A stretch of DNA of 64,000 bases from Tricholoma matsutake (taxonomy: Eukaryota > Basidiomycota > Agaricomycetes > Agaricales > Tricholomataceae): assembly GCA_026075535.2 (NCBI GenBank), contig AP026548.1, positions 7,316,001-7,380,000 of the forward strand, written 5' to 3'. Both the position numbers and the translations under genes were made by a program. Below, in pieces: positions 21,778 to 32,369 of this stretch. The number at the start of each line of letters is the position of its first letter. Within the stretch, counting starts at the first letter, position 1. The notes beneath the pieces are model-generated. The model saw only the letters and a list, made by a program, of their open reading frames with translations, searched no databases and was not told the DNA's origin.

Positions 21778-21785
21778 GAACTTGT
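21778..21785. repeat. Target-site duplication, right copy
   Basis: GAACTTGT lies immediately outside the right terminal repeat. It matches the left copy at seven of eight bases. Confidence 0.75.
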
Positions 21786-22031
21786 GATGTATACCAACAT
21801 TTTGTTGGCAACCCTTAATCGGATTGTGGATAGCACCATCCTATCCTTCTTTACCCATGCCACTTTTGCTGCCTCGTCTGATGGCTGAATAGTCGATCCA
21901 TTGACATATTCCCACAAGTCTTGTCCCATCAAGATGTCCATCATTTTGATCTTTCATACGGCATAATTCTTGGCTCCTGTCAAGGGTTTGATCCAGTAAA
22001 CATTTGTGTGTGTGTTTGATGTGTCTGTCAT
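21786..22031 (-). pseudogene. Ty1/copia gag, N-terminal part
   Basis: Starts at ATG 22031 (MTDTSNTHTNVYWIKPLTG) and continues with MMDILMGQDLWEYVNGST, AKVAWVKKDRMVLSTI and VANKMLVYI, where the KDZ element begins. It is the gag N-terminus of copia elements, with the WxxKMxDIL region. A TGA replaces the tryptophan expected in NYAVWKIKMM. The rest of the same gag is at 5223 and leftward, so copia runs 22031 to 3744 with a 16.5-kb interruption. Confidence 0.85.
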
Positions 22032-22104
22032 TTTGAAAAGTGGCTCAGTGTGTTAAGAGTGAGTGTATGCAAAGATTCAGTTAAGCTCAAGGCCCATAAC
22101 CTGT

Positions 22105-22336
22105 TGAGACTCTGAGGACTTGATAATAGTACTAGTATAATGGACTTGTTATTGTGTTTATCTACAACAACTATATACAAGCATTCAATGTGTTGATTGG
22201 TAATCATAATCAGTAATTAGAATGTCCTGCTATTAATAATCTGTGGTGCATCATTAATACTATATTTGGTGTTGGTGTTGGTGTTGCCTAATGTACGATC
22301 ACTTATTCAACAAGTTATTGGTTCTATAGGTATATC
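22105..22336 (-). repeat. Probable copia 5' LTR segment and primer-binding region
   Basis: On the minus strand, sequence ending CAGAGTCTCA (22105) is followed by ACAGGTTATGGGCC, a plausible primer-binding site, and then the gag start 74 bp further on. The LTR continues beyond 22336 but is split by the hAT insertion. Its outer end cannot be fixed because the other LTR is lost. A (GTGTTG)3 run lies at about 22268-22290. Confidence 0.5.
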
Positions 22337-23160
22337 TAGTGTTTAAAGGTCCAGTCTGTAGGACCAAAAAAAAGAACGAAACTGAACTGAAGTGGTCCGA
22401 TTAGGACCGGACCAGTGGTCTATTTATGGACCAGTCTTTCTCAGTCCAGTTGCTGGTCTTTCATTTTGAAAAATATAGTAGGACCGATGAAAAACTGGTT
22501 AAAACTGGTCTTTTGTCCCAACATATGTTGGACCTTACTCCCACACATATTTACTTCATTTTCGGTCCCTGGATCATCAAAAATGGTCCAGAATTGGTTG
22601 AGATATGACCAAAAACATTTTTGTATGAGTATTTTGTTGCATCAGAACAACTTTGATTGCATTGCTTATTACCTGAGCTATAAATTTTTTTGTACAGCTA
22701 TATGACATCATAAAAATAATGACAACACACCTAATCATCCTTACATTGTGATTTTATTGATATGACAGCCCAAATAAGTGTGACTACAAACAAATTACAA
22801 ACTAAAAACTGCAACTTGAATGCATGTCCTTTCGGTTTTGGCCATATCTCAGTCAAATCTTGATGGAATTGCTTAAATGTTGGATCAATCTACGGAGAAT
22901 TACAACTTCTATCATGTACATAATGTATCTGAGGTAATGGTTATATTTGTTGAGATACATATGGGTTATTTGGCACAATAAATTTTATGACAAAAGACTG
23001 GTCTGAACCAGTCTTTTTTCAGTCTATGGACCAATTAGGACTGGTCCTAAATGGTCTGGTTGTGGTCCTCCAATATCTGGGTCAGTCCTAGACTGGTTGC
23101 AGTTGCTGGTTGCCCCATTTGGAAATCAAAAACTGGACTGGACTGGACCTTTAAACACTA
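22337..23160. mobile_element. Non-autonomous hAT-type element (824 bp)
   Basis: Perfect terminal inverted repeats TAGTGTTTAAAGGTCCAGTC are flanked by the 8-bp direct repeat GGTATATC (22329-22336 and 23161-23168). TAGTG-type ends with 8-bp duplications are typical of hAT. The interior is filled with GGTCC/GGACC and CTGGTC motifs and has no transposase. Confidence 0.9.
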
Positions 23161-23168
23161 GGTATATC

Positions 23169-24247
23169 TCATGGGTTAATCCTGATTAAATGCATTAAGG
23201 TCTGGTTAATTGATGATAATTTTAATGTACTTGCAGTGTTTTCTCAAAAAAAGCTAAGCATTTCTAGGCCTAATGCAGGACCCACAGCTCAAAATTTATA
23301 TAGAATCATACATTCCAATTCTGTTAGTACAAGCATTAGTTCCTGAACCTTTCTTGCAAGGATCTGAATATCTGGTCAGCAAACTACAAACTCTAGGAAG
23401 GATGATAGCACATTTTAGGGTCCAGATAATCTCTAGAAAGGATGTTGTTCAGAGGAAATGATAGCTAAAATCATTTCTTTTGCTTGAATAATTGTATGCT
23501 ATGATATAACAATATTGTACAGCAGTGACCACAATCCTGTTAATTGAAGCATCAGCATCTGACCCCTCTTCATATTTATTTGAACATCTTTTAAGGCCTG
23601 CCCAAATTTTATCTATTGTTTGCAGAGTGTTAATTGTTGATCAAATCTGTCCAGAGTCGACCCCTGCCAATTTCCAGATCAGAGTGTCTTGTCATCAACA
23701 ATTGCAATGATGTACTCACCCACTAAGTAACTAGTAACAATTGCATGGTGCTTAGCTTCGATGTTCTTCTTCGAGTTTCATTCGTTTCTTTTGCTTCAAA
23801 CTCTTCGCCTACCTGCTTTCACTATTCCCGCTGCTCAGTACAATGTCCTCAGTCCTTTGCTCTTCCTCAGTTCCACTCGGATGGCATTCTCACTATCTGA
23901 AGATGAAAAAAAAACCAACGCAGAGAAGAGGATTCATGCGTAAAACTGAGCCCCAAGTAGTTCCGACCCTTTCGTCGAGTCTGTAGGTGGATTCCATTTT
24001 CCTCTACTATCGATCTGACTCTCTAACGATGTTATTCAGAATATCAGATTATGCGTGTATCACTCCCCACTGCGTGGGCCATTTGATATGTGAGGGTGCT
24101 AGTGAAATTCCTGTCACTCTGCTATACGCTACTTATGTCTCAAATGGTCGATCTTTAAGTTTCTTTATACGATAGTCCGAGTCGATAGCTCTACCTTGAA
24201 AACATATAGGTAGGACCTTCTATGCAAGTGACAGTCAGACGTAGAAT
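23169..24247. other. Non-coding stretch, partly copia LTR flank
   Basis: AT-rich, with no convincing gene. Short frames at 23761-24175 have no recognisable content. It contains the 3' flank of the kinase-like gene, which ends at 24248. Confidence 0.45.
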
Positions 24248-25689
24248 CTACATCCTGTCTACCTGATCCATCTCATCGCCCAGCTCAGATGGGTTCCCAG
24301 AAAGTTGACATCTCTCTAAGTCTACCAAAAAAACGTCACCGCTATCCGTTCTACAAAAGTTACGACGCGCAATGTCGCCGTGGATAAACCCAGCATTGTG
24401 AATGCGCTGGAGAGCCGCCTTCATCTTTGTGCGAAGTGTCTGGTCAATTTGTTCATCTTCAGAGACGGCATTACCGACAGGTTCCAGAGCAAGGAGTTGC
24501 AGAATCCCCCAAACTTCATAGAAGCCGTGCAGTGCGGGTATCACCTCGCCTTGGAGATCTTGCAGAGCAGCATAGGCGCGGGCTTCATCATCTAGTGAAG
24601 TTGCTGCATCGGGATAGCGCAAGACATCAACAACTTTGCACACAACGTGGAGGTCACGACCCCCAACAAATGATGGTAGAAATCGCGTGGTTACTACACA
24701 ACCATTTGCTCCACGGCGAGCGGAGCTGAGGTCAAAGCGACAAAGGCGAAAGTCAATAGCACGACACTGGTATGCACCATTGACAGGTTGCATATGATAT
24801 CCTTCAGCGTCGCGAACGGCTCCCTGCCTGTCCTTCCAGGCAGCCTTCGAGGTTCCAAAGGTTCGACCCGGAGGGGCGGAGGATGGGGTAGAGGATGAAT
24901 AGAACCAGTCGTCCTCCGCCAGCAACACCATGCCGACCCACGCTTTCAGCATCGAGATGGGTTGGCCAGGTCTGTTTAGTTCGACAAGATAGGTCTCAAG
25001 GGTCTTGCGATCCGGTGTTTCAGCGCGGCGCAGGAACAAGGCATGCTTCCAATTCGTAAGGATACCAAACTTGTTGTTGTTGAAGGTCATATATCCGTAC
25101 GTCTGCTCGAGAGCATGCAAGGATTGGCGGCTGAGGGCGTCATGATGAGTGCCATTAAAGGCAGCGACAAGATTCACCAGATCCGCTGCCCACCAAGTTT
25201 TGTACTCAACCTACACCAGCGGGGTTTAACAAGTACACAGGTAGGGACTGATACACATACGATAACTTTCGGGTGCGGCTGTGCCCCGGGAGACATGATC
25301 CATGAGAAATCCGGATCTCCTACAATCGCGTTATTCCCACCACCTGGCATAGCGAAACGTCCGTTCACCCCTAACCTCCTCAATACAACTTCAGCCGGTA
25401 CATGTAATGCGACTTTTGCGTGAGCGCGGATGCTTTCTTCGTTCTCAACAACGGTGGCAATTGTCCAACCACTGATGTCAAAAGGGGTGGAAGGTAAATG
25501 TGCGTGAGTGTTTGCAGATAAGATGGCCTGGTGAATGTCATTCGGGAAGGAGGTCCAAGTCGTGAGGGTCCGAAGATCTGTCCTAGGATACGTCCGTGGA
25601 CTGGATTTAGCAGCACTATGGATACCAGATGCGTCGAGAACTGCGTCTCCATAATTCGTAAAAGGGAGATCTGGGAGGCTGGTTTGCAT
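24248..25689 (-). CDS. Fungal protein-kinase-like host gene
   Basis: Two exons (25689-25261, 25210-24248) with a 50-nt GT-AG intron that exactly restores the frame HPKVI/VEYKTWWAADLVN, giving about 463 residues. The N-terminal half resembles the region preceding kinase-fold domains in basidiomycete families of uncharacterised kinases (VEYKTWW, YMTFNNNKFGILTNW). The C-terminal half has a kinase-type core: VVCKVVDVLRYP (lysine strand), then HGDIARRNF, the catalytic loop with Asp and Asn near residue 420, then VFLVDLERC in place of DFG. The glycine-rich loop is not obvious. It may phosphorylate protein or small molecules; the substrate is unknown. No nonsense codons, unlike the surrounding elements. 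Confidence 0.75.
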
Positions 25690-26017
25690 TGTGCGAAGGA
25701 GGCGTCGAACAGAACGCTATTCACCCAGCAGGTTGTGACGCAACCACGTGATTTGCAAATAACGCCAAAGTTCGTTGACGCGCATCGCGTCAAATGCATC
25801 AAGTTATCAACGTAAGTTAAAGGTTAGAAGAGTTCATTAGTGTCAGACTCTGTACAATAAGATATACAAAGACCCCAAAAGGGGGGTTGAGGTTGACTCA
25901 AAGAGAGCTCAGTTTTTCTAGAAGTCCTTTGAATGAGCTTTCAAGTAGAAATCATAAAGTGATCGAAACACGAATATCATCAAGTAATTTAAACAAAAAT
26001 AAAAAAGTATGACTATG
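25690..26017. other. Upstream region of the kinase-like gene
   Basis: Short intergenic sequence. There is no further gene and no clear promoter element. Confidence 0.4.
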
Positions 26018-26887
26018 TCAGTGAATGTCACTCGCGCCTGTACGTAGCTGAAGGCAAACCGCCTGTCGTAACCCCTTCCGCTTCATCCCTACCTCTCCGT
26101 CCACTTCCCTTGCAGCCGCACCCCACCTACCACCTGGGCCATCATGGGAGTCGTGCTTAGGCTCTAGTGGTCCCGTCACCGCCCCTCGCTCACGTCGCGC
26201 CGTGGGGGTCTTTGCCGTGGTGTCATCTTCTGCCGGGCCTCGTTCGCGTTGCGGTTGTAGGTGTGCTTCTTGGTGTAGGTCGCACTGTAGTCCTGCTCGC
26301 GAAAACATCGCTAGTATTTTTGAATTGAACGAGAAAAGAGCTCACGAGTGGGGCCCAGGCGATGACATCTCCCGGCCCCGTCGGTGGTCTCCTCGTTGGT
26401 TCCCCGCGTCCCCGCTCTCGTTGCCGTTGCCGCCTTGTGGTGTCTTGGTGGTGGCAGTCTTTCCTGTCGTTGCGGCGACTCATGAACCCCTCGTCCCCGT
26501 TCCCGTCCCCGTTCCCTACGTGTAGTCTGTTTGTAAGTAGAATTTAAAAAGTTGAAGAAAGAAGAAGAATTACCTGAGAAGTTCAGGAGGCAACCCTCCT
26601 GAGTCTCCACGTGCGCATGCAGCTAGTTGCCAGCGATGTGCTTTGCCAGCCTGTGCGTAAGTTAGCACGTTAGCGGAGGGAGAAAAACATACCTGGGGCT
26701 CTTGCTGCTGCTGTTGCTGTTCGCCGTCGTCGTCGATCATTGATGTTGTTGATGTTGTTGTTGACGCGTTATTGACGAATGTTGAGTCAACAGAAATGTT
26801 CCCATCACATGTTGCCAGAAGCTCACGTGCTGCGTCACAACCGTGCTGGGTGAATTTGTGGGTACTGGCACTGGCAGCGCCTGCCAA
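26018..26887 (-). pseudogene. Possible truncated multi-exon gene, GC-rich and low complexity
   Basis: From 26887 leftward a frame contains a poly-Gln run (six Q) ending QEP. A GT-AG gap would join it to GKAHRWQLAACARGDSGGL and ELLR. Arg/Glu/Gly/Pro-rich frames follow to 26018. The first exon begins inside the repeat that starts near 26873, so any upstream part is lost. The sequence at 26080-26530 is markedly GC-richer than its flanks and built of CCCGTTC/GCCGTTGCC iterations. No domain is recognised, and it may not be a functional gene. Confidence 0.3.
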
Positions 26888-27411
26888 ACTTTGTCCAGCT
26901 TATGTAAACATAATGTGGCTGAGATCATGGTATACAACTTGCGTTGTCGATACAGCTTCACACACAACACCACAGACTAGTTTTGCAGGGGAAAGTTGTA
27001 GTTATTTACATTTTGAAGACATTGTCCAGAATACATTTCGTGCTTTCGCTTTTTTGCACAAGTTATTAAAATCTACAAACATAAGAAGAAACAAATTTCA
27101 AAAAGAATTCTGGCCAAAATCTTCTGATCACTTCAGCATCACTATTCCTGCAATTTTTGACACTATCAGAGGAGTGTGTCAACCCCTAGCGATGATACAA
27201 GATTGAGGTGATTTAGTGTCTTATGTAATTGACATGTCAAGTCTGCAAAACATGTCGCATTGTGTTTTCAGTCCATAATCTGCCCATGCCACTGCCATAT
27301 GGTCTGGAACCCATTTAAAAGGTGGTCGGAAGGGTGGATTGCCCAACTGAATGCTGTCTGCCCCACGAAAGGAGCTACTCTTGTGCAAGAAAAGGAAAAT
27401 CAGCCAATCAC
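26873..27411 (+). repeat. 540-bp direct repeat, left copy
   Basis: Begins GGCAGCGCCTGCCAAACTTTG and ends CAGCCAATCAC at the gypsy-1 insertion point. It matches 35773-36290 in the same orientation with a few percent differences. The pair flanks the pseudogene at 34434-35556 together with gypsy-1. Confidence 0.85.
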
Positions 27412-28021
27412 TGTTACAATTTTCCTTGTAACTCATGGAACCCGATGCACCCGACGATCCCCTCCAGACAGGAGGGACCCCTTGATTCATGCCTAGGGCA
27501 TGTCCTTGACATCAGACACACACACGACACATGATGACTGCATGCATTCAATCCCCTTCCCGTGGAAGGCACCCTTGATGCATGGTGACTCCATGCACCC
27601 GAACCCACTCCCACACATGCTGTGATACGACAGCCCCCTGACATGAGGTCCATGACATTGGATGCCTCATGCTAGGCATGAGGCCTATTGTTTCTATTCT
27701 CACTTGATACGCATCTATCTTTCCGATTGGATGATAAGGACCTCCCTCGTAGTATAAGTACTGCAACTCGTAGTAGGGATGTCCTTAGTTTAGATCTAGG
27801 CAATCTACAGCCTTAACTGTGAACTCATGAACTTACTCAAAACCACTAAGGAAGCCCCTTAGTGCGTGAACCCGAACGACTCTATGCAGAAGGCCTGCTA
27901 GAGTGCACTATCTATCTTACATCAGATGCTCCGAGTAAGGCTAGTGCCAAACGACTTGTTGAGGAAGCACCTCGTCAAATGACCTTGACTAGATCGAGTG
28001 GTTGAGGCTTCGCCCTTAACA
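27412..28021 (+). repeat. Gypsy-1 5' LTR
   Basis: Starts TGTTACAATTTTCC and ends CGCCCTTAACA. Compared with the 3' LTR, roughly four in five substitutions are TG or CA in one copy at CG positions of the other or of the inferred ancestor. Only a few are transversions. Confidence 0.95.
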
Positions 28022-28219
28022 TAAGATCTAAACTATCTGCTAGCCCACCTACCTAGGTGTAGGCAATACATCTCGATACACACCACAGTGACCCAGGTCT
28101 AGACAAACCCCAGACCGACCACCAAGAGAAGCAGAACCACAGCCAGGTTCATCTTGGTACCGATACAATGTAAGACTAGTCCGTTCCTCGACCCCAGCAC
28201 AGCGTTGGTTCTATGGATC

Positions 28220-29233
28220 AACCAACAGACAATGAGGAGATTTCCTCACCGATGAAGACTTTGAACAACTGCACGCACCCCCATCCGAAACATCCACCTG
28301 CTTCTTAACAGATGAAACCGACGACCTCTATAATGAGATGTCCGAACCTGCAACTGCACCAACAATGTCCATGAAAGACATTCGAATCTGATCACCCACA
28401 GACTTCTCAGGAGAGCAGACCAAGACCGCCAAGTTCCTGCAGGAGATAGACCTGTACTTGCGAATCAATGATCAGGTCTATGACACGAACGACAAGAAGA
28501 TCATCTTCATGCTGTCCTTCATGAATGGAGGGACAGCAGCTGCCTGGGCGCAGGCATTCGTCAACCAACACCAGTCCAAGGAACTCGGTGAATATGCAGA
28601 CTTCCGACAGAAGGTCCTAGAGGCCTTCTCACCGATCGACGACACTGGAACGGCAAAGACAGAGATTAAGAATCTCAAACAAGGTTCAGGGAACCTCGAA
28701 GAATATGTGGCGAACTTCCACATCCTGAAAGACAGGACAGGAATCACAGAAGATGCAGCCATGATTGAGTACTTCATGGACGGACTGCATCCCGAATTAC
28801 TGAAGAGGGTCCACACAATGGAGACAGTGCCCAACATGCTCAAAGGCTGGATAAAGGCAGCTTTGAAATATGAAGGCCAATGGAAACGGGCCATGGCAAT
28901 CCTGGGGAAGACCAGGCAAAACCAGATGACAAAAGAAACAACAAACAAAGGACAGCCCTCTCTCGACATCAACTGACTGACGAACCAAGAACACGTGGAA
29001 CACCTCCGAAAGGGATTGTGTTTCATCTGCCACCAACTGGGACACAGATCGTCCGACCACAGGGATGGAAAGAACCCCACTCAGACGGGGTCAGCACCTC
29101 CTCCCTACTGAAACCGCTTCACCCAGAAGAAGACTGGGGTGGAACCTACCAGAAGATCCGCATGATGCTGGATGAACTAGACAAAGAAGAAAAGGAACGA
29201 GCCCTCAACCTCATGGAGGAATCAGGTTTTTAG
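28220..29233 (+). pseudogene. Gypsy-1 gag with zinc knuckle
   Basis: Retrotrans_gag-type capsid domain: ETxxDDLYNEMSEP, DFSGEQTKTAKFLQEIDLYL, AWAQAFVNQHQSKELGEYAD and GNLEEYVANFHILKDRTGI. A zinc-knuckle-like CFICHQLGHRSSDH follows, whose last ligand is His instead of Cys, then a helical tail LDELDKEEKERALNLMEESG. TGA interrupts the frame at about 28231, at 28389-28391, after LDIN (28974-28976) and after APPPY. A one-base frameshift near 29100 separates the tail. Gag would form the virus-like particle. Confidence 0.85.
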
Positions 29234-29250
29234 AACAGCGGCCTGATACG

Positions 29251-29727
29251 ATGCCAGTCACCACTGTAGTCTCCCTAGGGTCTGTACTCTTGGCTACCAT
29301 GAATAGACAATCTATGCGCCTGTCTATTCGGGTAGCTGAGTCAGACAATGGGAAAGACGTTGCAATGAACGTGCTCCTTGACTCTGGAGCAGGAGGAGTC
29401 TTTATCGACTCGAACTTTGTCAAACGAGAAGGGATCAGAACATATCCCTTAGGCCGCACCATCCGGGCCACGAATGTAGACGGGACCCTGAACAAGCAGG
29501 GAACAATCACCAGATGTGTGAAGGGAAGACTCCACATCAATGGAAGGAGCTACCCGATAGAATACCTAGTCGCCAGACTAGGCAAAGAATCGGTAATCCT
29601 GGGCCTGCCATGGCTGTGGGAGATAAATCCGATCATCGATTGGAAAAAGGGAACCTTTGAGTTCCAAGACAAAGAACAACAAGCTCAAATCCAACGGATC
29701 TTGGAGAAGACGAGAAGAGCTGAATGA
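29251..29727 (+). pseudogene. Gypsy-1 aspartic protease
   Basis: The frame 29251-29727 contains the protease core with NVLLDSGAGGVFID (DSG active site), the flap region and VILGLPWLWEINPIIDW, the usual end of the domain. The next codon after RRAE is TGA, after which the same frame continues into the basic repeat region. The start at MPVTTVVSLG is arbitrary because the protein is part of a polyprotein. Confidence 0.85.
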
Positions 29728-30741
29728 TCCCTCCCGAATACCCTAAAGCTCCCCAGGGTCGACACTGAAAGGGAGGCACCCAACAACAAACTGGCACAAA
29801 TTCGACACATCATGGCCAAAACAAGAAAAAGACTCTCCGAAGAGAAGGAGAGAAACCTTGCCCGAGTATGACTAGCCATGGCAAAGACGAGAGAAAGGCT
29901 CACCAAAGAAAAAGAAAGGAGCCTTGCCCGAGCCCGATTGGCCATGGCAAAAACAAGAGAAAGGCTTTCAGAAAAGAAAGCAAAAGAACTAAATTCTGTC
30001 CAGATAGCTGTCGCAAAGACCAGGAGAAGCAACACCCCTAAACAAGCCAGAGGCCTTGAAGCAGCACGACGTGCTGTCACCAAGACCCAAGAAAACCAGA
30101 AGAAGAAACAGCTGGAAAAGGGCAAAAACAAAGAATGCAACAGGGCACAACAAATTGTGCAAAGGATGAAGGAATTGCTAACCTCCACAGGGGAGAAAAG
30201 CACCAGCAAAAGGAACATGAAAATGACACTACAAAACAGGATAAACTACCCTCGACAACAGACTACCCCGACCCACAATGATAGGACTCCAGATCATGGT
30301 ACCATCAACACTGAAATACCTATGCGCAGGGAGACCCCCCCTCAGGTAAAGATTGAAGAGGTACCCGATGAAGAACTACTGGCAGACACCAGCATGGAAA
30401 TATGAGTGATAGAACTGACCCCTGAACAAGATGTGATTGAGGATGACTCAATACTGATTGCATACGTGCGAGGCGAACCAGTCATTGGCCTATTCGGACC
30501 AGCCATAGAACTGCCCCTGACAGAAGAACATCGAGAGCCGACACACAAATACATCCAGAAGACGAACACCATCGGCAGACTCGTGAAAGGCAAGGGCTCC
30601 CCACAGTACCTACTCAACTCCAACATATGGATCAGAGCAAAGACATCCATATCTCAACAACTGGCACATGAGCAAGAGGAGGGAAAGGAGACTAGCCAAC
30701 AGACCCTGGACGACTTGCTGCCACCAGAATACCAGAAATAG
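29728..30741 (+). pseudogene. Gypsy-1 basic coiled-coil repeat region between protease and reverse transcriptase
   Basis: A Lys/Arg/Glu-rich segment made of about three 25-residue units of the type LAMAKTRERLTKEKERSLAR (29810-30000), with decayed units after it. A more acidic linker follows (VKIEEVPDEELLAD, VIELTPEQDVIEDDSI), ending [14 protein letters not shown] interrupts LARV-LAMAK and SMEI-VIELT. A tandem coiled coil here is not a standard part of gypsy pol, and its role is unknown. Confidence 0.7.
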
Positions 30742-32369
30742 AGGCAGTATTTGAAAAGGCCACATCTGAACGATTCCCGGAATCAAGACCATGGGATCAT
30801 GCAATTGACTTGAAGGAAGGCTTTGTACCGAAAGATTGCAAAGTCTACCCATTGACACCGAAAGAACAAGAGAAACTCAATGAGTTTCTCGACAAAAACC
30901 TGGAGAAAGGATACATCCGACTGTCAAAATCACCCATGGCATCCCCGTTTTTCTTTGTGTCGAAGAAGGACTCTGACACTCTATGACCTTGCCAAGACTA
31001 TCGCTATCTGAACGAAGGAACAATCCGGAACAACTACCCCCTGCCACTGATTGGAGACCTCTTGGACAAGCTGAAGAGAGCAAGATTTTTCACGAAACTT
31101 GATATTTGATGGGGATATCATAACGTATGGATAAAGAAAGGAGACGAGTGGAAGGCAGCATTCAAGACTAACCAAGGGCTATTCGAGCCAATGGTGATGT
31201 TCTTTGGGCTGTGCAACTCACCGGCAACATTCCAGGCCATGATGAATGATCTCTTCTGAGATATGCTAGATGAAGGATGGCTTGTCATCTATATGGACAA
31301 CATCCTGATCTTCTCGAAGACAGAAGAAGAACACCGGATAAGGACCGAAAGGGTCCTTGAACGACTATGACAATGCGATCTCTACCTGAAAATAGAGAAA
31401 TGCAAATTCAATGTACAGGAAGTTGACTTCTTGGGCATGATCATCAGGCCCAATGAACTCGCAATGGACAACACGAAGCTGGCTGGGATCAAGGACTGGC
31501 CCATGCCAAGGACAGTGAAGGATGTAAGATCCTTCCTAGGATTTGGGAACTTCTATTGAAGATTCATTGGACACTTCGCGGATCTGGCCAGACCGCTGAA
31601 CGACTTGATGAAGAAGAACCAGAAATTTGAATGGACAAATGACTGCCAGCAGTCGTTCGATGCACTAAAAAGGAAATTCAATGAAGCCCCAGTACTGCTG
31701 ATGCCAGATGCAACGAAGCCATTTGTGGTGGAATCTGATGCCTCGAAATTTGTGACAGGTGCAGTACTCAGACAACAGGACACCAACGAAGACTGGCACC
31801 CATGTGGCTATATCTCGCATTCTTTCAACGAAGCCGAAAGAAATTACGAGATATATGACAGGGAACTACTGGGAGTGATCCGAGCGCTAGAAACATGGAG
31901 ACACTACCTACAGGGGACGCCGTTCCCTGTGATGGTATTATCCAATCACAAGAACCTGACATACTTCCGTCAGCCACAGAAACTAAACCGACGACAGGCT
32001 AGATGGGCCATCTACCTGTCACAATTTGACCTGAAGCTACAACATGTACCGGGATCACAGATGGTACAATCTGATGCCCTATCGAGGAGAGCAGATCACA
32101 TAGCTGAAGGAGACACCGATAACGAGGACAAGACCATCCTCGCTGATGAACTGTTCATCAAAACGATTGACACTGAGCTCCAGGGAGCCCTCGTCTCAGC
32201 AATAATGAAGGACAACCTTGTAAATGACGCTTTACGAGCCCTGAAAAACAATGGAACTCCCCCAATCAAGTCTGCATTGGAGGACTGGAAATTCGAAGAT
32301 GGCCTGCTCTTTTTCAAAGACAGATGCTACGTGCCACAGGATGAAACCCTCCACCGAGCGATCATATGA
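30742..32369 (+). pseudogene. Gypsy-1 reverse transcriptase and RNase H
   Basis: After a frameshift at the LPPEYQK boundary, the RT reads [76 protein letters not shown] and [20 protein letters not shown]. RNase H follows with ESDASKFVTGAVLRQQD and YEIYDRELLGVIRALETWRH. The catalytic YxDD box is YMDN (31290-31301), a loss of one catalytic aspartate explained by CGAC to CAAC. TGA codons at 30984, 31107, 31257, 31368, 31557 and 32367 stand where arginine is conserved (for example LDI-WGYHNV, NFY-RFIGH). Confidence 0.95.

Noticed and set aside
26018..26525. Several overlapping Arg/Gly/Pro-rich frames on both strands as separate genes
   Set aside because: GC-rich simple sequence opens all frames. 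Only a weak case for one truncated minus-strand gene remains.
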